This document shows positions 33,934 to 45,085 of a stretch of DNA of 64,000 bases, piece after piece. The notes under the pieces are model-generated. The model did not search any database, was not told where the DNA came from, and saw nothing but the letters and a program-made list of their open reading frames with translations. The stretch covers positions 124,001 through 188,000 of the forward strand of contig JAULAV010008626.1 of NCBI GenBank assembly GCA_030789695.1, in the 5' to 3' direction. The translations under genes and the position numbers were made by a program. The stretch's first letter is position 1. Every line of letters starts with the position of its first letter. The DNA comes from Scilla litardierei (Eukaryota > Streptophyta > Magnoliopsida > Asparagales > Asparagaceae).

Positions 33934-35895
33934 TGTAACGCCATGCTTCCCAAGATACCTGTGAATTACGAATCCGTCCAAAGTATTCCTATAGCAGCGT
34001 GTGTTAAAAAGAAAGAGAAGGAAGAGAGTCTACCAGAAGAATAATACAGGTCACTGCGCACATGCTGGGAGGTACAAGTAATGCTCCAACACAGAAAATA
34101 AGAGACAATCATATACAAGTCCAACATTCTTTATTATTAAAACAAAGGTACCTCTTTATTTACATCATCTCATCCTTAAATACAAAAGTGAAAAACAGAA
34201 GAAATCCCAGAAAAATTCCCAAATGACATAAAGGCCCACACCAGTACAACTCACTCCCTAGACTAGCCTGAGAACCAACTGAAGAGGCTGCCATCTGAGG
34301 ATTCCATCTCTACCACGAACTGAAAGCTAACTCCTGAGTCAGGCCTGATCTGGATGTACTGCTCTGAAACCTGGAAAAAGTAAATGGAAAACGTCAATGC
34401 GTGACCCAGTAGAAAATCGTAACATCGCTAGGTAAGGTCTAGTTTTAAAACTGTTCTTCCTAACTAGGGTCTGGTCACTTAACTGTAAACAGGTCTACTA
34501 TTTACGCATAAGCAACAAGTATTGTAAATAAGGTCTACTGAATTAACATGCAGGGAAAGTAAACAACATCACATGCAGATATTGAAAAGTAAGAGCTACA
34601 GAATTAAATAAGCGTGAAGTAAAGGCAGACAATCATAGCTATGCACATGATGCATATGAATGGTTATGAATCAAATGCAACACCTAAGGGATCCCATCTA
34701 TGCCAGCGTGCCTACAATGTGACTCATGGATTCTATAAGTGGCTCCCATGAATTCAGGAGGTGGCTCCCGACATTTTCATGGCATGCTGGTCTGTGTAGC
34801 ACGTATGTCCAGGTTGTCTATCATACCACACATAGATTCAAAAGGTGGCCCAATGGATTCAGGAGGGTGGCGTCTGGCATTTCTGTGGCATGCTGGTCCA
34901 TATGGCACTTTGGTCTATGCGGTGTTAAATTTCTGTTAAGATACCATTCTTTCCCTGAAAAATTTCACATACACTAAAACATCTTATGTTTCCAATTAAC
35001 ATATAACTCCATCATTCTTAATATGAAACCAATCATGGTATGGAAGCATCTTGCCATAAAGTATGCTAATATGAGAATAAGGAGCATAACATGTCATTTG
35101 TATGACATAGTACAAGCATAACATTACATCCATAATCATGAAATATTCTCATAACATAATTTACTACATGGATAACAACATTACATCCATAAGCATGCAT
35201 ATCACCATTCTTAGCACCATAATTTTCACAAATTTTAGCCTGATATTTATATGACAATTACAAAATTCGGGTTTAAATCTGGACTCTGATATATCAGTCT
35301 AAAACAGCTACCTAAGGCCATAATCTGGTTTAGTGCTGAACATAAAAGTTGTAGATGCTTAAGTTCAGTTTCGAAATTATCTAAGATTGTGTCATTTCGG
35401 GGTCTGTAGAGAGAGTTATGAAATGTTTTCCACAATTTGGCAGAATTTGTTTAAAATTGACGCCATGGTAAATTCGTATATTTACACCTTCTATATTCAA
35501 AACTAGGCTCTACTTTCTTCTAAAAAGTTGTCGTTAACTTCGTGATCTTTTCAAAACATCTTGAATCATCACATTTGAAGGTGTACCCTAGCAGATACGA
35601 ATTTTTGAATCTACATGACAGAGCTGAAAATTTTACAGCATATCATTAACATAGCTATTATAGCATATTGAATGACTAATATGAAGCTAATAGTCATACT
35701 ACCATTGCCATCTTAATAATTTGACATGATAATGATTTTAAATCTAACAAAGGAAGCATAATGGCAACATGATCTACACTAACATGGGATGTTACATGGT
35801 ATATTTGGCAAACTATGCATACTTCCACTAAATAAAACATTACATCATAAGCATGCATACTAAACTTAGCATAACATGGTACTTTATTAGCATGG
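33934..35895 (-). mobile_element. E4 3' LTR, low-coordinate part
   Basis: Begins tgtaacgccatgcttccc, the complement of an LTR 3' end GGGAAGCATGGCGTTACA, close to the E1/E2 terminus GGGAAGCGGGGCGTGACA. It is non-coding. A partial internal duplication of aggaggtggctcc and catgctgg type sequence lies at 34740-34900. E3 splits the LTR at 35895; it resumes at 42702. Confidence 0.7.
35891..35895. repeat. E3 target-site duplication, left
   Basis: catgg, repeated exactly at 42702-42706. Confidence 0.88.
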
Positions 35896-37789
35896 TGGTT
35901 GACTCGGAAAACGCGCACGGATGCACGCCTTCCGCTCCCAAGCGTAGGAGCGTCAATGCAATATATAAATAACCGGTGAGTACCGGGTCGGATCACAGGG
36001 ACAATTCGTTCTACGTTAACAAAATTTGGGTGATAACGAAAAATAAAGTGTTTTACAACTAACTCAATTATGGTGGAAATGTCGGAAAAAGTGTGGTGAA
36101 ATGAAAAATCTAACCTAAGTGGCTAGGGTTAGAGAGCCAAAGGTGGAGTTTAGGATAGCTAGGAGAGAGAGCATGGGTTGTGGGATCATTAAAATTGGCG
36201 TTAATCAAGTCCTAATTACCACATATAACACAATCGGTCATCCGGCTAAGGAAGCCCAATCGGAATATTTAGCTTTAAAAACACAACAATTTTGCAATCG
36301 GGATGGAAATATTATCAAGGCACTAACCAAATTAAGCACATGGATTTTTCTCAAATTTGCCCTCTCGGGACTTAGCCAATTAAATTTATGCCCTAATAAG
36401 CATCCAACATTCACATTCAAAATTGGGCAAAGAGGGAAATTAGGGCTAAATTGACAACCAATCTCAATGAGCAACAACCCAAGCAATTCAATACTACACA
36501 ATCATAGCAAACAATAGGGCAATTGCATTCAAAATAAACCCAAGTTTCATACAAAAATGAGATATCAAAATTACAATAGGAAAAAGGAGAGATTTCACCA
36601 AGAACTCCCCCAAATGAGCTTTCCCTCTTCCTATTTGCCTTCCTCCAAGTATCTCCAAGCTCCACCAAGCCTTCTCAAGCTTCCATGACTTCCTCCCCTT
36701 CCAAAACTTCTCCAAACCCTAAAAAAACACAAAAAACGCCGCAAAAAAAACTCCAACAACCGAGAGCCCCCTTGCAAATAACGCAACAGCCATCTTTAAA
36801 ACGTTGCGGGTCGGGTTTTAGAGCTGACCCGACCCGCAAACAAGGCTCCCCGCACGCGCTTGGATTTATGCGGGGGCGGGTCGGGTCGAAACCCGCCTCA
36901 GCCCCCGCCCGCAACAATCAAAAAAAGGGGGGGCACGCGCATTGCGCGTGCCCTTGCATCAGCAGCGCGCGCGCGTTTTTGTTTTTTTAATTAAATTTTT
37001 TTAAATTATGAAGCTGCGGCCCGCTCCAAAGGAGCGGGCCGCTTATTTGCGCGCGCAGCGGGCCGGCCCGCGTGGGCTTTTTTTTATTTTAATAAAAACT
37101 TTTTTTTAAAATTTTAAACGGCTGAGCAGGCCGGCCACAGCGGGCCGGCCCGCAAGTCGGGTTTTTTATTTATTTATTTTATTTTTTTTAATTAACGACG
37201 CGGCCCTCAGCAGAGCGGGCCGGCCACTGTGCCGGCCCGCATAAAAAAATTATTATTTTTTTAATCAAAGCAGCGGCCCGATTTGTGCCACATGGCGCAA
37301 CGAGATTGCGCCACGTGGCGCACCCAATTAATTCCTTTTTTCATGCTTTTCTCCCCATTTCACCTCCAAATAAATCCAAAAAAATACCTAGAAATCTCAG
37401 AAAAATTCCAAAAAATTCTGGAAAATCCCCAAGACTCTAAGGAGTAACTGAAAAATAGGAGAAGCAAAAATTAGTCCATTTGATGTGAAAATAAATATAA
37501 TGACTATTAAAAGAAAACAATATTAACCTCCAATAATCCATATAAAATGCACCAATGCTCAAATAATTCCCAAAAAATGGAGATATGATCAAAATAATGG
37601 CAGGAGCATAGGAAAAATAATAGGAAGCCAATAAAGACGATAAAAACTGTATTTTATGCCAAGAATGAGAATAAGCCCCGAAAATGACCTAAAGTGAAAA
37701 TATACCCAAAAAGAGCACAATTAAGCCTAATCTTTGGCACAAAATGGGGATAGTTAGGGGGGAATATATGCAATTTATATCCCGAATCA
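35896..37789 (-). repeat. E3 3' LTR
   Basis: 1894 bp. It contains a GC-rich palindrome zone at 36800-37325 (GCGGGTCGGG/CCCGACCCGC, GGGCACGCGCATTGCGCGTG, GCGGCCCGCTCC/GGAGCGGGCCGC, GCGGGCCGGCCCGC). Short ORFs on both strands (36119-36990) are duplicated in the other LTR and have no recognisable domain. Confidence 0.9.
36800..37325. repeat. GC-rich palindrome zone in E3 LTR
   Basis: A run of separate perfect or near-perfect inverted repeats, spaced by A/T-rich linkers; the last is a tandem pair of GCGCCACGTGGCGC-type boxes (37290-37322). In the other LTR the same zone is 41700-42232, and in several places it is a more perfect palindrome there. Confidence 0.85.
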
Positions 37790-37801
37790 CACCCCCAACT
37801 A
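37790..37801 (-). other. E3 polypurine tract
   Basis: The complement reads AGTTGGGGGTG just before the LTR terminus TGATTCGGG. A second purine tract of the same type lies 1 kb upstream at 38829-38845. Confidence 0.75.
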
Positions 37802-38950
37802 GCTTTTTGCTAGTCCCTAGCAAAATATGCGAAAAATTCGGATTAAATTGAAAAACATGCACCAAATCCTCGATATCATCATGGCATACTCCAAAATGGG
37901 ATTTCCAAATGATTTCAAAGCCAATATACCAAATATATGAAAGTAAACAACAAACGATACTCCCCTAAATCCAATTCAAAGAAAAGTGAAGTAATAAGTA
38001 CCGTATCACACGTATCGGGAAATATCACGATGTCAAAATTTTCAATTTTCATGAAAGTGGCCAAAACAAAAGAAATTTCATCTAAGTGGTGGGAGATGAG
38101 ATTGCCTCACTCATGTTGTTTATTCTTTCATTTTTCATTCATTTTTCTTTTCTTTTCTTTTTTTTTGTTTTCTTTTGTTTTTTTTTGTTTTTGATGTTTA
38201 TGTTTTGCATTCACGCGATAACGCCATAAATTCAAACATCGAAACATTTGCATACATGCGATGACGCTATATATGCAAATGGATGGAATGATCTCCTAAA
38301 TCTCATCTTTGGCGTCCTTCCCAATGTTTCATGGGGCACCGGCTACTCAATTTGATTAGAAAGAAACATTCACTTATACTAACTTCTTTTCCATTCTCCA
38401 ACATGAATTATCAACTCATCCACCCACTCCTAAGAGGAAAACAAAGCAAACACAATTTGGCCACTCGCAATCCAATTAAAAACTACACCATTCATCCCAA
38501 CACATGAAATCGCTTACACCAAACTTTTCCCAAATTGTCTCAAAAAGATATCACGACATATGAAATAGCTTCATACATGGTATATTAACATATGAATCCA
38601 AATTGGAAAAGAAATGAAAACATATCAATCCAACATCGAGAAATCGATACCAAAATGATAATCCGAAAAATCGCATGGCATTAAGCAAGTAGGGACTAAA
38701 CAAAGCTAATGACGTATGGACAAGGAAGCCAAAATATAATATGCAATGACATTCATGGAATGAGGTGAAACATGGAGGTATCTCAAAAAAAAAAAGGCCA
38801 AAGTCCTAACAAACATAGAGATTCTAACACTCTCCCCCCAACTTAAAATAAGCATTGTCCTCAATGTTGGGAGAGTACTAAATCTCACAAAATATCCTAG
38901 AAAAGAAAAAGAAAAGCACACGAAAATACTAAAATAAAGCTTTTATTTAT
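37802..38950 (-). other. E3 3' untranslated interior
   Basis: Non-coding. Includes an extra polypurine-like tract (complement TAAGTTGGGGGGAGAG near 38829-38845) and a T-rich run at 38130-38195. No gene seen. Confidence 0.7.
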
Positions 38951-39589
38951 TTACACTACATGGAAAGAACACACCGTGGCAAATGGCGGATCCCGAATGT
39001 ATAACGGTGGTGGTAGCTGCTCGATCATATCCTTTTGCTCCTCCGCCAGCTGCTTTGGAGCTAGGCCACCACCGGCCTCCTTGGATTCCAGCAATGCAAC
39101 TCCAAGCATCTCCTTTGGATAATATGGATCACGTGGGAGACGAGCTGCATCAATCCAAGTCATGTCCTCATGCCCTGCAAAAGCATTCCAAAACGGGTCG
39201 TCAAAACAAATAAAAGAATTTAAATGCAATGGACGATAATCTGAAGCAAAAATATGTGGAAGTGCAAATTGGGCTTCAAAAATGCAAGGCATGAGATGGT
39301 GGAAACTTCCCTGAAATGCAGTGCTAGATGTGGCATGATGCACGGCCTCAGGAGGAGGTGGAAGTGGCTGCAGAGAGAAAACTGGAGTAAGAGGGAGCTC
39401 GGGCTCAATATATACCATCTCACAATCCCCGTCGCTATCATCCTCCTCGACATCCATATCAACATCAACGATCTCTGCGGCACTCCCCACATCTGATAAC
39501 TGCTCCTCACAAACCTCCTCGATGACTGGTAAGTGCGCATCCTGAGGCGAGGGAAGTGACATCAGTGACGTGACTGGAGGTAGACTCGT
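38951..39589 (-). CDS. E3 downstream acidic reading frame, in frame with gag
   Basis: Open for about 210 codons in the same frame as gag, after the TAG at 39590-39592. It is acidic in its N-terminal part (VDVDMDVEEDDSDGD, near 39430-39480), then proline- and hydrophobic-rich, and ends FHVV. I recognise no domain. It may be the C-terminal part of an ancestral longer gag separated by a nonsense mutation, or be made by stop readthrough. An internal ATG at 39562 would give a 203-residue product. Confidence 0.45.
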   Translation of the reverse strand, partial: TSLPPVTSLMSLPSPQDAHLPVIEEVCEEQLSDVGSAAEIVDVDMDVEEDDSDGDCEMVYIEPELPLTPVFSLQPLPPPPEAVHHATSSTAFQGSFHHLMPCIFEAQFALPHIFASDYRPLHLNSFICFDDPFWNAFAGHEDMTWIDAARLPRDPYYPKEMLGVALLESKEAGGGLAPKQLAEEQKDMIEQLPPPLYIRDPPFATVCSFHVV

Positions 39590-40609
39590 CTAGGGCAAAT
39601 CCAAGCACGCATCATCCTCGCCATCCCAGAAATAGTTTATCTCAGTCGTCCTCCCAAAGTACTCAACCGCCTCGACCTGTGAAGCTAACTCTGAAGTGGA
39701 ATGTGGCTCAGGCCCCATGGTGTACTCGATCTGCTCTCGGCCATCATGCACATCCACTTCATCATCAACCTCAAAATAAAAATGCATCGTGTCACCGTCG
39801 TGGTCGACACACACTCCATCATCTATCTCCTCCGACTCATCAAAATATAATCTGTCAATATCTTCTACCTGGCTCTCATGCAACCCATCCTCCTGCTCTG
39901 CTCTATATCCCATGGGGTCGCAAGAAAAAGAGCCCAAAGGTGGCTCCTCAAGCTGACACTGGACCTGCAGCTCTGCATCCTGAAGTGGAAACTGGGACTG
40001 GCCATCATCCTCATATCCAAGTGACGGCTCTCCAGATGGCACAGTCCGCTCCCACTCTGCAAGGTCCCTCAGGTAACTCCAGGAATTCTCGGTCGAATAA
40101 TCCAAGAACTCCCCACCACAACTCATCTGCACCAAATCTCGCCCAGATGGCAATAACCCTGTGTAGAATATCTGCAGAAGATGATCCTCGTGAAAGCTCT
40201 GGTGTGGGCACGCAAGCACCAAATCAATGAACCTCTGCCAAGCCTGATGGTAGGCCTCCCACTCAGCCTGAGTAAAGCTCTCTATATGCTCTATGGCCTG
40301 CCGCCCCTGTACCTGCTTCAAAAAGATAGGCAAAAATACTCGGAGAAATTCAGCCTGAAATGACAACCAAGTAAAATGTGAGTCCAGAGACAATGAATCA
40401 AACCAAAGTCTAGCATCATCCTGCAAAGAATCAGGAAAGAATCTAAAATATATGCAATCATCGCTAATGTTCCCACCAAGACATGAAAACATCCACTCTT
40501 CAAAATTTTTAATATGTAAATGAGGGTTCTCCCACTCCGTGCCATGGAAGTATGGCGGGGGTGGGATATCCTCCAAATCAACGTCCGAAAAATCTGAAGA
40601 TGATGACAT
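39590..40609 (-). CDS. gag: E3 Gag protein, Athila-like
   Basis: 339 residues from ATG at 40609 (MSSSSDFSDVDLEDIPPPP), preferred over the in-frame ATG at 40702, whose product would start with a phenylalanine-rich unlikely leader. The central part matches the retrotransposon Gag domain: FFPDSLQDDARLWFDSL, WLSFQAEFLRVFLP, FTQAEWEAYHQAWQRFIDL, CPHQSFHEDHLLQIFYTGLL and SCGGEFLDYS. In plant Athila elements this domain is the capsid. No zinc knuckle is visible. The C-terminal third is acidic. The frame ends at TAG 39590 with open sequence beyond. Gag would assemble the particle; all enzymes must come from another element. Confidence 0.82.
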   Translation of the reverse strand: MSSSSDFSDVDLEDIPPPPYFHGTEWENPHLHIKNFEEWMFSCLGGNISDDCIYFRFFPDSLQDDARLWFDSLSLDSHFTWLSFQAEFLRVFLPIFLKQVQGRQAIEHIESFTQAEWEAYHQAWQRFIDLVLACPHQSFHEDHLLQIFYTGLLPSGRDLVQMSCGGEFLDYSTENSWSYLRDLAEWERTVPSGEPSLGYEDDGQSQFPLQDAELQVQCQLEEPPLGSFSCDPMGYRAEQEDGLHESQVEDIDRLYFDESEEIDDGVCVDHDGDTMHFYFEVDDEVDVHDGREQIEYTMGPEPHSTSELASQVEAVEYFGRTTEINYFWDGEDDACLDLP

Positions 40610-40770
40610 GCTGTTGTTTTTTAAAAAAAATTTCAAGAATATGAAAATAAACAAGCAAAAAGACTCAAAAAGTGGAAAATAAACAAATAGAAAGACACAC
40701 ACTAAGAGATAGGAGTATCACACTAAAAGTTTCAAAATCAATCAAAAAATGCTACTACTAGAAACCGTTG

Positions 40771-40788
40771 TCCCCGGCAACGACGCCA
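40771..40788 (-). other. E3 primer-binding site (Asp-tRNA type)
   Basis: The complement reads TGGCGTCGTTGCCGGGGA, two bases from the LTR end. It matches the 3' end of plant Asp-tRNA with one mismatch (C to T), the primer used by Athila-type elements. Confidence 0.8.
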
Positions 40789-40790
40789 AT

Positions 40791-42701
40791 TGGTTGACTC
40801 GGAAAACGCGCACGGATGCACGCCTTCCGCTCCCAAGCGTAGGAGCGTCAATGCAATATATAAATAACCGGTGAGTACCGGGTCGGATCACAGGGACAAT
40901 TCGTTCTACGTTCACAAAATTTTGGGTGATAACGAAAAATAAAGTGTTTTACAACTAACTCAATTATGGTGGAAATGTCGGAAAAAGTGTGGTGAAATGA
41001 AAAATCTAACCTAAGTGGCTAGGGTTAGAGAGCCAAAGGTGGAGTTTAGGATAGCTAGGAGAGAGAGCATGGGTTGTGGGATCATTAAAATTGGCGTTAA
41101 TCAAGTCCTAATTACCACATATAACACAATCGGTCATCCGGCTAAGGAAGCCCAATCGGAATATTTAGCTTTAAAAACACAACAATTTTGCAATCGGGAT
41201 GGAAATATTATCAAGGCACTAACCAAATTAAGCACATGGATTTTTCTCAAATTTGCCCTCTCGGGACTTAGCCAATTAAATTTATGCCCTAATAAGCATC
41301 CAACATTCACATTCAAAATTGGGCAAAGAGTGAAATTAGGGCTAAATTGACAACCAATCTCAATGAGCAACAACCCAAGCAATTCAATACTACACAATCA
41401 TAGCAAACAATAGGGCAATTGCATTCAAAATAAACCCAAGTTTCATACAAAAATGAGATATCAAAATTACAATAGGAAAAAGGAGAGATTTCACCAAGAA
41501 CTCCTCCAAATGAGCTTTCCATCTTCCTATTTGCCTTCCTCCAAGCATCTCCAAGCTCCACCAAGCCTTCTCAAGCTTCCATGGCTTCCTCCCCTTCCAA
41601 AACTTCTCCAAACCCTAAAAAAACACAAAAAACGCCGCAAAAAAAACTCCAACAACCGAGAGCCCCCTTGCAAATAACGCAACAGCCATCTTTAAAACGT
41701 TGCGGGTCGGGTTTTAGAGCTGACCCGACCCGCAAACAAGACTCCCCGCGCGCGCTTGGAGTTATGCGGGGGCGGGTCGGGTCGAAACCCGCCTCAGCCC
41801 CCGCCCGCAACAATAAAAAAAAGGGGGGGCACGCGCATTGCGCGTGCCCCCGCATCAGCAGTGCGCGCGCGTTTTTGTTTTTTTTTTAATTAATTTTTTT
41901 TTAAAATTATGAAGCTACGGCCCGCTCCAAAGGAGCGGGCCGCTTATTTGCACGCGCAGCGGGCCGGCCGCTGGGCCGGCCCGCGTGGGCTTTTTTTTTA
42001 TTTTAATAAAAACTTTTTTTTATTAAATTTTAAACGGCTGAGCGGGCCGGCCACAGCGGGCCGGCCCGCAAGTCGGGTTTTTTTTATTTTTTTTATTTTT
42101 TTTTAATTAACGACGCGGCCCTCAGCAGAGCGGGCCGGCCACTGGGCCGGCCCGCATAAAAAAATTATTTTTTTAAATCAAAGCAGCAGCCCGATTTGCG
42201 CCACGTGGCGCAACGAGATTGCGCCACGTGGCGCACCCAATTAATTCCTTTTTTCATGCTTTTCTCCCCATTTCACCTCCAAATAAATCCAAAAAAATAC
42301 CTAGAAATCTCAGAAAAATTCCAAAAAATTCTGAAAAATCCCCAAGACTCTAAGGAGTACCTGAAAAATAGGAGAAGAAAAATTTGTCCATTTGATGTGA
42401 AAATAAATATAATGACTATTAAAAGAAAACAATATTAACCTCTAATAATCCATATAAAATGCACCAATGCTCAAATAATTCCCAAAAAATGGAGATATGA
42501 TCAAAATAATGGCAGGAGCATAGAAAAAATAATAGGAAGCCAATAAAGACGATAAAAACTGTATTTTATGCCAAGAATGAGAATAAGCCCCGAAAATGAC
42601 CTAAAGTGAAAATATACCCAAAAAGAGCACAATTAAGCCTAATCTTTGGCACAAAATGGGGATAGTTAGGGGGGAATATATGCAATTTATATCCCGAATC
42701 A
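40791..42701 (-). repeat. E3 5' LTR
   Basis: 1911 bp partner of 35896-37789, with the same palindrome zone (41700-42232). Low end tggttgactc, high end ccgaatca followed by the target duplication. Confidence 0.9.
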
Positions 42702-43418
42702 CATGGGGCTTAAACTACAATTCTACAACAAATTCCAACTTAAAATTAACTAGGTGATGAAACTCTATAACCACAATCCTAAAACTATATCCTAACTAGG
42801 ACGTTAGAACTCCTACCTCAAATATCTCCTTCTTAATTTCTTTAGCCCTTCTTCTCCTTGAAGACCCCATCAATCCCCAAGCTTTCTTCTTCCATACCTT
42901 AATCTCCAATGGTAGATGTCAATAGAGGGATTGAATTAAGGAGATGATGGTGGAGTAGGAGGTGCAAAGGGAGGAGAGGGGAGTTAGAAGAGGGGATGAG
43001 AACTTGAATTTTTTCTACTTCTTTTTCGTTTTCTTTTTCCCAAGTTCTTCTCTTTTATTCATCCCATCATCCTTGTCATCCTTTAATTCTCTCTTAGCTT
43101 GCCAAATGGTGAGAGTTAGGTGAAAATCAAAGAGGTGATGACACCTCTTAGGCTAGGTGTCTCCTTTAGGAAATTAAGGGAGTTCTATTTTCTACTAAAT
43201 AGAAATACTCTACTAAAATATCCTTACTCACCAAATACCAAGTATACCATCTAAATACTCATCCATTTTATCCAAATGATGTTTAAAAAATTATTTAAAA
43301 ATAATTTGGTCATTAGAAAATTATGGAAAATTTATAAAAATACCCAAAAAATTCATACTTTCAAATATGTCTAGAAATACGTATATTATACCTGTGTATA
43401 CGAAAACAGGGTATTACA
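42702..43418 (-). mobile_element. E4 3' LTR, high-coordinate part
   Basis: Begins with the second E3 target copy catgg (42702-42706) and ends in the LTR terminus TGTAATACCC read from 43418 downwards. The last 400 bp are closely similar to 1-398. Together with 33934-35895 the LTR is about 2.67 kb once E3 and one target copy are removed. Confidence 0.8.
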
Positions 43419-44326
43419 CTCTACCCATCTTAAAAACAAAGCCATCCTCGGACTTTCTAAATTTAAGGGTCTAACCGAAGGCTAAATGGATCTAAGGGTT
43501 GTCCCACACACGATATAAAAACAACACTACATATACTCCAACCACTCATAGCTATATGTATCATATATACATATATACACTGCACATACACACCACTCAA
43601 GCAAATATATATACACCATAGTATTTATACACCATATTTTCATACAAGTACTCCATATATTTATACAAACATATATGTATACATGACATATACACGCAAT
43701 ACACCAACACATCAAACACAAGCAATATTACTTACAAGTACATATACACCACGATGAAGGAACCACAACACATACATATATACACATGCCTACATTCATA
43801 TCACTTCATACATTCAATTATACCACACTCATACAATAGCCGTACTTGCACCTACTACATTCATATCATAGACATATGTATACATATGTACAAGCACAAA
43901 CAACAAGTCACATAAGTAACATACAAACATAGATACATAAATACAAGTATACATTCATATAGCTAGATATTTGTATCACTCATATGTTGTTTTATATATC
44001 ATCATAACAAATGCATATACAACAAGAGACACACATAACGAACACACACATGGATACATCCATACATACCAATATCTCTCTCTATGTATACATACAAACA
44101 TCTTTACATATGCTTATATATTAAAACTACACATACGTCCATAAAGAAATATCTATAGCATATACCTTACATATGCAACATATAGCACACATATAGCACC
44201 AATTATACCAACCCATGAATACATATCAACTGAACCTATGTACACAGCAGTGTATGACGTAGAACGTCACACTTAAGTGACAATCTATCCACCTGGAACC
44301 AGGTTCTTGCTTAGCCTTCATCCAAA
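43419..44326 (-). mobile_element. E4 interior 3' end, copy A
   Basis: Starts with a polypurine tract (complement AAGATGGGTAGAG, 43419-43430) and the conserved tcctcggactttct motif, as in E1. The rest is non-coding, TATAC/ATACA-rich DNA without gag or pol. The LTR and tract show the element runs leftwards, but its 5' part is missing. It stops at a junction with satellite at about 44321-44327. Confidence 0.7.
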
Positions 44327-44668
44327 GAAAATAGCCCCGAGCTCAGAAAATACGCAAAAAAGTTCGTTAGAACCGAGAGATCGCCATCTTCAACTGAAAA
44401 ATAAGCGAAAACAAAAATAGGCTATAAAAATCTTATCATTTAACATAAAGATCTGTATCTGCCAGAAAATGTAGAAAATTGTTCGGGGCTCAGAAAAATC
44501 CGCAAAAATGTCCGTTAGAACCGGAAGATCGCCATCTTTAACGAAAAAAATAAGAGAAGACAAAATTAGTCCCAAAAATCATATCATTTAATAAAAAGAT
44601 ACATATCACATCATTTAATAAAAAGATACATATCTTCCAGAAAATAGCTCCGAGCTAAAAAGTCTTCC
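44327..44668. repeat. Satellite island inside E4 DNA
   Basis: About 340 bp of satellite nearly identical to 26487-26830, including the private 27-bp internal duplication aaaaagatacatatc...atc. It is flanked on both sides by E4 sequence, so it is a displaced piece of the array. Confidence 0.88.
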
Positions 44669-45085
44669 AGAAATACGTATATTATACATGTGTATACGAA
44701 AACAGGGTATTACACTCTACTCATCTTAAAAACAAAGCCCTCCTCGGACTTTCTAAATTTAAGGGTCTAACCGAAGGCTAAATGGATCTAAGGGTCATCC
44801 CACCCACGAAATAAAAACAACAGTACATATACTCCACCCACTCATAGCTATATGTATCATATATACATATATACACTGCACATACACACCACTCAAGCAA
44901 AAATATATACACCATAGTATTTATACACCATATTTTCATACAAGTACTCCATATAGTTATACAAACATATGTATACATGACATATACACGCAATACACCA
45001 ACACATCAAACACAAGCAATATTACTTACAAGTCCATATACACCACGATGAAGGAACCACAACACAAACATATATACACATGCCT
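44669..45085 (-). mobile_element. E4 LTR stub and interior, copy B
   Basis: 44669-44714 is the last 46 bp of the LTR 5' end (agaaatacgtatatta ... ggtattaca), followed by the polypurine tract and interior DNA closely matching 43419-43790. It represents a second, more truncated E4 copy, or the far side of a rearranged one. Confidence 0.75.

Larger units (their letters stand above)
35896..42701 (-). mobile_element. E3: gag-only LTR retrotransposon (TR-GAG type)
   Basis: 6.8 kb, minus orientation. LTRs of 1894 bp (35896-37789) and 1911 bp (40791-42701) begin TGATTCGGG and end GAGTCAACCA; perfect 5-bp duplication catgg. The 3-kb interior has an Asp-tRNA-like primer site, an Athila-like gag and a polypurine tract but no protease, reverse transcriptase or integrase. 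This is the organisation known as TR-GAG (terminal repeats with gag only). LTR-LTR difference is about 1-2% by eye. It lies inside the E4 LTR. Confidence 0.88.

Noticed and set aside
34726..34977. Short overlapping plus-strand ORFs in the E4 LTR
   Set aside because: They fall on a partial internal duplication within the LTR and resemble nothing known.
36119..36454. 111-residue ORF in both E3 LTRs (also 41015-41350)
   Set aside because: Its conservation is explained by LTR identity after transposition; there is no domain and overlapping ORFs exist on the other strand.
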